From Corallochytrium limacisporum (Eukaryota > Opisthokonta), in the NCBI GenBank assembly GCA_002811645.1, contig PDIP01000023.1, positions 24,869 to 88,868 on the forward strand: DNA of 64,000 nt, written 5' to 3'. Made by a program: the position numbers and the translations under genes. Numbering within the stretch: the first letter of the stretch is position 1; each line of letters begins with the position of its first letter. Positions 31,103 to 39,507 of the stretch are shown here, piece by piece. The notes beneath the pieces are model-generated. The model did no database searches, had not been told where the DNA came from, and saw only the letters and a program-made list of their open reading frames with translations.

Positions 31103-34100
31103 ATGGTCAGTCGGGCTGCGATTATCGTCGAACAGCTGGGCCTCCCGGCAGACCAATATGTTGCGCGGGCGCAAGACCTTGGACTGGGATTGGGATACGT
31201 CATACTGGTCCCACACTTGTGGTTCGATCGACTGACGCAAGATCTAGTTTTTCCAGGACCATGTTCGGACTTTGTAGGCTCAGATGCAGACCAGGGACTA
31301 GCTATGCCGCTGGAACCTGGCCACGCGCGGATTCTTTTGGAACCCAGTGTTCCGCCTGAACATGCATGGGAATTAAGATGGACCCCAGTGCGCCTTTCAT
31401 ACTTCACTGAAGATCTTTCCAATCAGGCGCAGTTCGTACTGAATGCGACGACTGATGCCGCACCTATCATTTCTGCGAAAAACGGAAACATCCCCAAGGA
31501 CGACCATGAACAGTCGACACCAATGTATCGGCAACGGCACCCCAATGTAGACGGAGTTCTAGCTTGCATAGATATTGATGGAAACCATCTTTTGCTCCAC
31601 AGATACTACCGGCACACTTTATCCGACATCGCCGCTTTCTCGGCCAGAGCAGCACAGAATTGTCTAATCAGATGCACGTTCATGGTTTACCAAATGTGCC
31701 ACGCTCTATTGGCTGCACATTGTAAGGATCTAATTCACGGCGCCATCCATCCTGAATGTCTGCACGTCGACGACAACTTCAACGTTATTGTGACTGGGTT
31801 CCTTGCAGGGACAACTCCCCAGGCTGTTGTACACTCGCCAACGAGGCGCCTGACGAGTGTGACTGCATTTCACGACTTCAGTGATATCATGGACTCTTGG
31901 TTGTACGGAAGTATAAGCAACTACCAATATCTTATAGTTCTAAATTTTATGGCTGGGCGGCGTCGGGGTAATCCAGCTCACCACCCCATTATGCCATGGG
32001 TGATCGACTTTGAACGGGCAAATGGTAACTACCGTGATCTACAGAAGTCTAAGCACCGACTGCAGAAGGGTGATGAGCAACTCGATCTTGCATATCGAAC
32101 AGGTCTCAGGCATGCGGATCCGATGAAGCCAGCCCATCACATTGTCGAGCCACTATCCGACCTGGGTTACTACACATATTTGGCACGTCGGTTGCCCCGC
32201 GCCGTCCTGCAACGGAACGTACGGAAGCAATGGGAACCGAAGGAGTATCCGGCCACCATACAGCGCGTGTATGAATCCGCCCCAGATGAGTGCATTCCAG
32301 AGTTCTTTGATGACCCCACTGTTTTCAAGTCCACACACCCAGACATGGGGGATCTTGGGATTCCATCGTGGGCTGTCAGCCCAGAAGACTTCTGTGATAA
32401 GCACCTTCGGGCATTGGAATCTGACGAAGTGTCACGGAATCTCCATTATTGGATTGATCTCAACTTTGGCTGCTTGCTGTCGGGAAAGAAGAGCGTGGAG
32501 AATAAGAATGTCGCATCCACGATTGTGGATGATCACAATCTGCTCAAGAACCATGGCTTCACAGAGCTATTTACCACGAGCCACCCGCCGCGCCTTATCG
32601 ATGTCCCAGATACGCTCGGGAGGCCACTGCAGAGGGCTCTCCATGCTTTTGCAAGTGACACACAGATTCACAACGAAACGTCATTGTCTGGCACACCTCG
32701 AATGAATACGAAGTTTCCGCGCAAAAATCGAAGCGAGGAATTCAGTACACCAGTGGCGTCTCAGGATGCACCAAGGGTGCTTTCTATGCTGGCTCAGGTG
32801 AGCCATTTGGAGGATACGCGAGCCTTCGCCCTCTCAGCGTCGATTTCTGATGTGGATGAGACACCAGTTCCTAGCAATGCCAATCTACAGGGTGAAGAAG
32901 CGGAGATTGCCAAATTGCGACCCCCACACTATTCTCGTCGCTTGCAAATGGGATTTGACATGACAATGCTGGGCTGTGTGGCTGCACATCTAATGCTGGC
33001 TAGTTCAAAACAAGAGGCATCTCAGAGCGTTGGCAAACGGTACATCTACACATTGCGGAAACTGGCTTCTGATGACACCACGCTAGAGGACCAGACTCGT
33101 ATTGCGAGATTTTTTGCCCAAGTGATTATGCTTCTTCCTCATCACCTTCAGGATCCACTGCAGAAGCTACTGATGGCATCTGAGGAAGCTCGACACTCCG
33201 AAGTATTCAGCGCGGGTGCATTGATGGTGAATAGTCTCAGTGAGCTACCTCCTTACATGCCGTCGTACCATGCATTCATCACTGCGTGTAACCTTGCCCC
33301 CGACCATGCGCTCCCCGCTATCTGCGCAGACATGGCGAATCAGGTTCTTGGCATGCAAAGCGAAGATCCTCTCACTTTGATCGTTCCGTACTATTGTACA
33401 GCAATCAAAGTGATTGAGCATGATGAGCACAAGCTGATGCATTTGCTTACAATTCTGAGCAACATGCTGGAGCCGGAATTCTTATCCAAGTACCTGAGGG
33501 CAGCTCTGGAACGCAAGTTTGAAAGCAGCCCAAACCTGATGATGAGCTGGCCAATGCACAATGTTATCATCAGTTGCTTGGGGTTCAATTCCTATCTGGA
33601 GGGTTTCACACACTACACGTATGAAAACGTATGCAATCCGGACCCTAATGTTGCGAAGGAAGCTTGTGCAGTGTTCACCGAAACCCTTCGCTTCTGCGGA
33701 CCATATGTGGGAGCCACTCGTCTCTTGCACCCGGCGCTCCTGTATTGGACATCATTTGTATCCGGTCAGTCAACACAGAGACATCCTCTTGATCCACAGT
33801 CGCCACGTGCATTGAACAGGGCGTCTTTGATGGACACATTGCATTTCATGGATGCGTGTATCTCGGCAGCTACGTCTCTATATGGTGATGCCCTACTCGT
33901 TCGTGTGCTGCTCCCCTTCCTGCAGAGTGTGACCACGACCATGGTTAGTTCCAATGGATCGCCCCAAAGGGAGAAGCAGGTGACGTTACTTTTGATGCTT
34001 ATGACCTGGAACATGAGTTCAATGAGCTACCGAACTCTCCGTGATGAGGGAAATTGGATCTGTGATTCAATTATACTGCCATGCCTCAGTGTCGCCTCCG

Positions 34101-35764
34101 ACGTCAACACTATTAAGAACCCCGGCACCCGTCGCTCTCTGTTGCGAGCAATCATTGACTTCATTTGCAGCATTGATGAACAAGTCGGCGCCGAGTTATC
34201 CAGACGACAGTTGATGCCCTTGTTTGCCGTCTACTTCTCTACTGTGGCTGGACTCTACGAGCGGGATTTCGAAGGCTCACCAAACCAAAAGCAGAGTTCC
34301 ATGGCCAGTCGTGCAGCAGTGCAGGTCTACAGCCCGGCACAGGCAGAGTATGCGTACCAGCGCTTTGTTGAGATGTATGGAGAAAACGCCTTTACCACAG
34401 AAATTGCGGGCGCGCAACTTGTTCTCCATGTCATTGAAGTGAATCTGTCGATGACCAGTCGTGCATCTACAGCACAGAAAGCATATGAAGTGGAATGGGC
34501 CGACGACCAAGAGGTGCCTGAGGATATCGTTCTTCCAGACGATGCTGATATGGCGAAAAGAGGAAGCACTTCTGGGATTATGTCTGCAGTCCGTGCGGTG
34601 CAGTCCATGCAGGCAACCAAGGCGCGTCGTCGAGAGATCTTGCGCAATCTGGATCTAGCAAAGATTGGGTTGAGCGATTCTGTGCAGCTCTACCTGAAGC
34701 TTCATCTTGTCGACACTATGACAGATCGTGGTCGTATGGACCCTGCTCGCCAGGGGTTCCAGTTCAAGGAGCTGAAGATCCAAAGCCTCAAGTGCCACTA
34801 CGGACCTATCAGGAGCATTGCCGTAAGTGAGAATGAGCGTTCATTCATGACTGCGGGCCGTGACAAGACAGTGAAACTCTGGTCGCTGAAACATGATGAA
34901 GAAGCCTACTACAACTCTCGGACATACAACGGTCACTCGAAGCCACTCCTTGGCTGCACATTCTTTGATGCCCGTGGTGACCTTGCTGCATCAAATGATG
35001 GAATGCTGCACATCTGGTCTGTGGAAACTGGACATTGCAAAGCGACAATGTCCGGACCCCGCGGCAGTAACTACACGTGCATGGCCACCGTCAGTCCCCA
35101 TTGTCTGGTGGCTGGTGCATCTAATGGCCTCATCACGATTTTGGATTCCCGTGAAAACCAAAGCCATGGATCGCAGGCCTCCACATTCGGTGCGTTCCAC
35201 CGCCGTATGATGCGCTGTGGACCATCTCTATCTGGTGCAATCCGCTCTATCGACTACACAAAGGACCGTGAGCAGATTGCGGTGGGCTATGCGTCTGGGG
35301 CCATCGCCATCCTCGATATGCGTGGAGGGAAAGTTATCGGCAACTGGAAGGCCCATGACTCTGAAATTATGCAAATTGAATTCCTGGACTCCCTGCATGT
35401 AGTTGCCAGAACCGCAGACTCTGCGCTCACGTTTTGGTCCCTACAGATGCCCAGCCAGGCCCACGAACTGATGCTGTGGCGCAGCAACACAGCCGGTGAT
35501 GCAATGAACTATTTTCAACGCTACAAGACCAGCGTCTTCTCTCTTCTGAGCGGTAATCGCCTAGCTGTGCACTCGAGTGTGATGATGGACAACCATCATC
35601 TACCGCTCAAACAAAGACTAGGACCCCAGACAGACACCAAGACGCAGGCCGTTGCTCTCCACCCGTCCACTCTAAAAGGGATGGGTACCTGCTTCCGCAT
35701 CATGCCGATCCATCAGCAGCTTGTGTTTGGATCGGATACCGGCATTGTTAGCATATGTGCCTAG
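31103..35764 (+). CDS. WDR81: WDR81-like BEACH/WD40 protein
   Basis: 1553 residues. A degenerate kinase-like lobe (about 165-235, HGAIHPECLHVDDNFNVIVTGF) precedes a BEACH domain (about 262-470: WLYGSISNYQYLIVLNFMAGRR, PLSDLGYYTYLARRLPR, FFDDP and WIDLNFGCLLSGKKSVENKN). A long helical middle follows, then C-terminal WD40 repeats from about 1225 (GPIRSIAVSENERSFMTAGRDKTVKLW). This domain order is that of WDR81, which in animals restrains endosomal PI3-kinase and supports aggrephagy. Other BEACH proteins (LYST, NBEA, FAN) put long PH-BEACH regions near the C-terminus, so they fit less well. The PH-like module before BEACH is not obvious. ATG at 31103, no introns over 4.6 kb. Confidence 0.85.
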   Translation: MVSRAAIIVEQLGLPADQYVARAQDLGLGLGYVILVPHLWFDRLTQDLVFPGPCSDFVGSDADQGLAMPLEPGHARILLEPSVPPEHAWELRWTPVRLSYFTEDLSNQAQFVLNATTDAAPIISAKNGNIPKDDHEQSTPMYRQRHPNVDGVLACIDIDGNHLLLHRYYRHTLSDIAAFSARAAQNCLIRCTFMVYQMCHALLAAHCKDLIHGAIHPECLHVDDNFNVIVTGFLAGTTPQAVVHSPTRRLTSVTAFHDFSDIMDSWLYGSISNYQYLIVLNFMAGRRRGNPAHHPIMPWVIDFERANGNYRDLQKSKHRLQKGDEQLDLAYRTGLRHADPMKPAHHIVEPLSDLGYYTYLARRLPRAVLQRNVRKQWEPKEYPATIQRVYESAPDECIPEFFDDPTVFKSTHPDMGDLGIPSWAVSPEDFCDKHLRALESDEVSRNLHYWIDLNFGCLLSGKKSVENKNVASTIVDDHNLLKNHGFTELFTTSHPPRLIDVPDTLGRPLQRALHAFASDTQIHNETSLSGTPRMNTKFPRKNRSEEFSTPVASQDAPRVLSMLAQVSHLEDTRAFALSASISDVDETPVPSNANLQGEEAEIAKLRPPHYSRRLQMGFDMTMLGCVAAHLMLASSKQEASQSVGKRYIYTLRKLASDDTTLEDQTRIARFFAQVIMLLPHHLQDPLQKLLMASEEARHSEVFSAGALMVNSLSELPPYMPSYHAFITACNLAPDHALPAICADMANQVLGMQSEDPLTLIVPYYCTAIKVIEHDEHKLMHLLTILSNMLEPEFLSKYLRAALERKFESSPNLMMSWPMHNVIISCLGFNSYLEGFTHYTYENVCNPDPNVAKEACAVFTETLRFCGPYVGATRLLHPALLYWTSFVSGQSTQRHPLDPQSPRALNRASLMDTLHFMDACISAATSLYGDALLVRVLLPFLQSVTTTMVSSNGSPQREKQVTLLLMLMTWNMSSMSYRTLRDEGNWICDSIILPCLSVASDVNTIKNPGTRRSLLRAIIDFICSIDEQVGAELSRRQLMPLFAVYFSTVAGLYERDFEGSPNQKQSSMASRAAVQVYSPAQAEYAYQRFVEMYGENAFTTEIAGAQLVLHVIEVNLSMTSRASTAQKAYEVEWADDQEVPEDIVLPDDADMAKRGSTSGIMSAVRAVQSMQATKARRREILRNLDLAKIGLSDSVQLYLKLHLVDTMTDRGRMDPARQGFQFKELKIQSLKCHYGPIRSIAVSENERSFMTAGRDKTVKLWSLKHDEEAYYNSRTYNGHSKPLLGCTFFDARGDLAASNDGMLHIWSVETGHCKATMSGPRGSNYTCMATVSPHCLVAGASNGLITILDSRENQSHGSQASTFGAFHRRMMRCGPSLSGAIRSIDYTKDREQIAVGYASGAIAILDMRGGKVIGNWKAHDSEIMQIEFLDSLHVVARTADSALTFWSLQMPSQAHELMLWRSNTAGDAMNYFQRYKTSVFSLLSGNRLAVHSSVMMDNHHLPLKQRLGPQTDTKTQAVALHPSTLKGMGTCFRIMPIHQQLVFGSDTGIVSICA

Positions 35765-36777
35765 TTTAAATCCCACTCTAGGCTGTCGAGGCGGTCATGC
35801 GAACACGCACTACGAGATACGGCACCTAACCGAGGGCCGCGCCCATCTTTCCGAATAGATCACAATGGATTGCGTCATAGGCATCCATTAAGCACATCAG
35901 TGTGTTCCCAGCTCTTAAGAATCTACACCAAGCAAATCGATTCCTTCATTTCTTCATACATCCACACTGTTGAACGCACACCGTCTCCAACGATCGTCAT
36001 AATTTCCGAGACCAGACATCCGAACTACACTTTCATCCCACGCTACTTCCCCGCGCATTTCTGTGTGCCCTCCGTATCTGCCTCTGGCGCCTTCCTCGCC
36101 CCGGTGCCCCCTTTGGGCCCGGTTTACCTACCCCAACTCGGATCGGCTTCCGAGAGCCCCTCTTGGGGAAGTCCCCCAGCCAAGAGATAGAAACCCCGAA
36201 AAGCCAAAGGGACTTGGCCTTCGTCCTTTCCCCCCTTCCCCCTCCTCCCTCCCTTTATCCGGGGCTCTCCTCCAGGGCGCCCGCACCTTTTTTTTTTTCA
36301 GGCAGACGCACGGCAAGAAAGTTAGGAGCCTTTGCGCACACCCCGTCTTTTTTTCTTAGTAGATTCAATATGAAAAAGCCTGTCGGCCCACCCTGGCAAC
36401 GCAGAGGGTGAGTCCGTAACAACCTCTGGAGGTGAAGGGAGCGGTGGGATCTGCGATTATCAGCAGCTGTGCCACTGCTTCAGCAGATGCCGCCGATGAC
36501 GATCCGACCAGCTACTGTCTTATGACTGTGCCATCGCCACACTTGTCCATGCACGTATATGCACTCTCTTTTAGCAGAGTACGAGGTATATGAGGGATCG
36601 TTGGCCAATATGAATCGTTTGCGGTGTCACCATACCTCTAATGGTTTAAAGAACGTGGAAACATATGGGATCATTGTGAGCGCTGGTCGCCAAGAATGTG
36701 CATTGGACTCAAACTAAAGCTGCACACAACGTACGGCTGCCTGTGAAGAGCAAAATTTAGCTTGGCTAAGCACGAGG
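35765..36777. other. Upstream region of MOK kinase
   Basis: About 1 kb between WDR81 and MOK (same strand). A strongly pyrimidine-rich block spans about 36190-36360, with a run of T at 36289-36298. No gene recognised. Confidence 0.55.
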
Positions 36778-36803
36778 CACTGGAATATTTGCGTATTCCA
36801 GTG
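36778..36803 (+). promoter_or_regulatory. Perfect 10-bp hairpin 5 nt before MOK start codon
   Basis: Stem CACTGGAATA (36778-36787), loop TTTGCG, stem TATTCCAGTG (36794-36803), then five bases and the ATG at 36809. All ten pairs match. In the mRNA this would place a stable stem directly before the start codon; as DNA it is a dyad. Function is not known. Confidence 0.55.
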
Positions 36804-36808
36804 TAATC

Positions 36809-38095
36809 ATGGCTCTCAATGTATACGACGCCGAACCTGGCCCACGGTTATCAATTGCGAACAGTGAGGCATCCCTCCAGATTAACCCCAGTACACAGCA
36901 TTACAGAGTTCTCGGGAAAAAGGGCGAGGGTACATTTGCTGAGGTTCTGAGTTGTAAAAATGTTGCCAACGGGTGTTTAGTGGCGGTGAAGCGAATGAAG
37001 AATCCGGTCAAGAATCTCCACGAAGTCGAGAGCCAGAGAGAAATTCAGGCACTTAAACAGCTGCGCGGATCACCACATATCGTTCAGCTCCGGGAGGTAT
37101 GCTTCGACGAGCAGCAGAAAGAGCTGTGTCTGGTGTTTGACATGATGAATGAGAACCTCTATGAGTGTCTGAAGCGGAGGGGCGCACCTATGGGCGAGGC
37201 TGAGGCACGTCGGTACATGTATTCAACCATGAAGGCACTGGAATTCATGCATTCCCGGGGTATTTTTCATCGGGATGTTAAGCCGGAGAACATTCTCTTG
37301 CGTGGCAAGACTGCGAAGCTGGCAGACTTGGGTAGTGTACGGGAGACGAATGTGCAGGGGCCACTGACCGAGTACATCAGCACTCGTTGGTACCGTGCGC
37401 CGGAGTGCCTATTGAGCAGTGGACAGTACGGAGCCAAGATGGATATATGGGCCGTGGGATGCGTCCTATTTGAAATTTTGACCCTTAAGCCATTGTTCCC
37501 AGGTTCCAATGAAGTAGACCAACTAAATAAGATACACCGGGTAGTGGGAACACCAGATCAAGACACTATAAGGCGATTGTGTGCCGGGCGGAGTCTCAAA
37601 TGTAGCTTCACTAACTACCCAAAACGGAACCTTGCAGACATCATCGGACCGAAGATCAGCGGAGAAGCCGTCGACCTGATGGATAAGATGCTGGTTTACG
37701 ACCCCAGTGATCGTCTTACTGCTTCCGAGGCTGTGAACCATCGTTGGTTTGCAGAAGTGCGCAACCGTGACCAGCGCGCTCAGGCACTACAGTACGCTCG
37801 CCAGGTTCTGAATCAAGAGCAGGCAATGTCAATCACGCAAAATACATCTCATGCTTCTGCAGCTCAGCGACAGAAGATGATGGACACGTATGCAGCTGCC
37901 AGCATAGGGTGTGGAGGTGGCAATTTGGTGCCTCTGGCCGTCATCCAGACCCAGAAACGTCTGGCTGAACGCCGGAAACGTGAAGCTCAGCGTCGCAAGG
38001 CAGAGGAGGAGAAGAGAAGGGCGGCAAAGGAACCAAAGAAGCCCGTGATGCGGTCGAGTTTCGTGCCCCTTGCAACATTGTGGAGCCAGGGGTAG
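36809..38095 (+). CDS. MOK: MOK-type RCK-family protein kinase
   Basis: 428 residues. Kinase domain about 30-315: glycine loop GKKGEGTFAEV, VAVKRMK, catalytic HRDVKPEN, DLG in place of DFG, activation loop TEY at 187-189 in GPLTEYISTRWYRAPECLL, and SNEVDQLNKIHRVVGTPDQ. The TEYISTRWYRAPECLL and NEVDQLNKIHRVVGTP blocks match MOK (RAGE-1) more closely than MAK or ICK (TDY). RCK kinases act at cilia/flagella, with MOK linked to cilium length. A charged coiled tail (ERRKREAQRRKAEEEKRR) ends at TAG 38093, but the frame continues openly beyond it (next entry). FAM161 lies just downstream. Confidence 0.88.
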   Translation: MALNVYDAEPGPRLSIANSEASLQINPSTQHYRVLGKKGEGTFAEVLSCKNVANGCLVAVKRMKNPVKNLHEVESQREIQALKQLRGSPHIVQLREVCFDEQQKELCLVFDMMNENLYECLKRRGAPMGEAEARRYMYSTMKALEFMHSRGIFHRDVKPENILLRGKTAKLADLGSVRETNVQGPLTEYISTRWYRAPECLLSSGQYGAKMDIWAVGCVLFEILTLKPLFPGSNEVDQLNKIHRVVGTPDQDTIRRLCAGRSLKCSFTNYPKRNLADIIGPKISGEAVDLMDKMLVYDPSDRLTASEAVNHRWFAEVRNRDQRAQALQYARQVLNQEQAMSITQNTSHASAAQRQKMMDTYAAASIGCGGGNLVPLAVIQTQKRLAERRKREAQRRKAEEEKRRAAKEPKKPVMRSSFVPLATLWSQG

Positions 38096-38131
38096 GAACT
38101 CACAGCACAGTACCCGAGGCAGGTGACAAGA

Positions 38132-38629
38132 ATGTCGTACCAAGGACAGCACCCTCATCACCAGGTGCATTTCCAGCAACGGTCACATCACAACCACCAC
38201 CAACAGCAACAGCAGATGCGCATGTCGCACTGTCAGCAGCAGCAGAGGCGCTCCTATGGCGGCAGTCCCGTGCGCAGAGCACAACAGAAGCAGTTTGGAC
38301 CACAGAAACATGCTGGACACAACAACATGTGCCAGGCGCAAAGCAATGAGCACCTTCAGCAGATCAACCCGATTGCGACCACCGTTGCACATTGTTCCCG
38401 CAAGCCTTACCAGACTTTACGTGGCAACGTTGGCAGCATTACAGACGCTGACGTGTTCATCAAGAAGATGGAGCATCGCCTGGGTAGTCAGTCGAGGCCG
38501 TCATACGCCACCGGTCTCTTTGGCGGCTTTGGTGGAGTCGGCTTCAGCGTCGGGGTCCACCAACAAAGCCGTACTAATGTCGTTCGTCGCCAGCAGACTC
38601 TTGGCTTTCAACGACGGAATTTGCCCTGA
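38132..38629 (+). CDS. In-frame Gln/His-rich extension downstream of MOK stop
   Basis: The MOK frame resumes directly after its TAG and stays open for 177 codons; the first ATG in it is at 38132 (MSYQGQHPHHQVHF). The product is Gln/His-rich, then SYGGSPVRRAQQ, a more ordered GNVGSITDADVFIKKMEHRLGS, and a glycine-rich YATGLFGGFGGVGF. Codon use looks coding rather than repetitive. Options are a readthrough extension of MOK, a MOK tail cut by a point mutation or base-call error, or a separate 165-residue gene only 36 bp after the stop. Confidence 0.4.
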   Translation: MSYQGQHPHHQVHFQQRSHHNHHQQQQQMRMSHCQQQQRRSYGGSPVRRAQQKQFGPQKHAGHNNMCQAQSNEHLQQINPIATTVAHCSRKPYQTLRGNVGSITDADVFIKKMEHRLGSQSRPSYATGLFGGFGGVGFSVGVHQQSRTNVVRRQQTLGFQRRNLP

Positions 38630-39507
38630 AACATTTTACATAACCGTATCAAAAGAACAGACCCATCAACTTCTCGCGTTCCATAAGCTGTCAGATTGGA
38701 CAAAACGCCTCGTCATGATGACGCACATACTTGTATTATACCCCGCGGACGGATGGACCATGCTCATCGCCACTCATGATCCTAGACCCAGAGACTCCTT
38801 TGGGGATCCTACAGCTGACGCTAGATCTAAAGATGTACAAGCAACTGGGAAGAACGTATCATCGGTACGCACGACGCAAGGATGAATAGATACATGCCGG
38901 CAAAGCGGAAAGTAAGATCGCGCGGGTGAATTCGCAAATTGATGCAACCCTCGCGACCGATCGCAACCGGCCCGACCTTCTGTACGCCTTGCACCCGTCG
39001 TCACCGAATTTTTCCGCCCAAAAACCTAATCCTCCGTCCAATCGATGTACCCCTTTCACTACTGAACATAGGGCTGAATTTTATGCGCGCACACCCTTGA
39101 TTGCGGGGTCGGAAATCATGAAATTTTTGCCACTGTTCCACCAGTAACTTTGGTATTTGCATAGTGAATGTACTGAAAGAATGATTTCCCCATAGTAAAT
39201 ATACTCAAGTGAACCAAACCTCTCATTAATCAATATTTCCTTGGACCGGACTGTCGGGCAACCGGGGGGGAAAACGCGCAAAAAGGGCGGGACGGGTTTG
39301 GACGGTTGGGGGGGTCTCACTACACCGGCCCAAGGCAAAGTGGTGTACACGCATGCAAAGAAGTGAGTGTACCGCCCAAGCCTTCAAAGTCCTCAGGGTA
39401 TGTAAAGCTAGAAAGGAATAGATACATAAATAGACATTGAGCAGTTCACAAAGCGTGATCTATTATATGCGTAAGAAATATGTAAAGAGTAGTATGCAAA
39501 CGCACAA
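38630..39507. other. Upstream region of FAM161
   Basis: About 880 bp. Ends with three copies or variants of the recurrent element (39161-39375) and an AT-rich leader. No gene supported; an open frame reaching in from 38256 is Arg/Ser/Thr-rich and looks like a shadow. Confidence 0.5.
39161..39375. promoter_or_regulatory. Cluster of recurrent promoter elements
   Basis: ATAGTGAATGTACTGA (39161-39176), CATAGTAAATATACTCA (39191-39207) and the weaker GAAGTGAGTGTACCG (39360-39374). The first is identical in its central 14 bases to the site at 43416. They lie about 130-350 bp upstream of the FAM161 ATG. Confidence 0.5.

Noticed and set aside
38256-38885. 209-codon plus-strand frame after MOK
   Set aside because: It overlaps the MOK-frame extension and is rich in Arg, Ser and Thr, as expected for a shadow frame.
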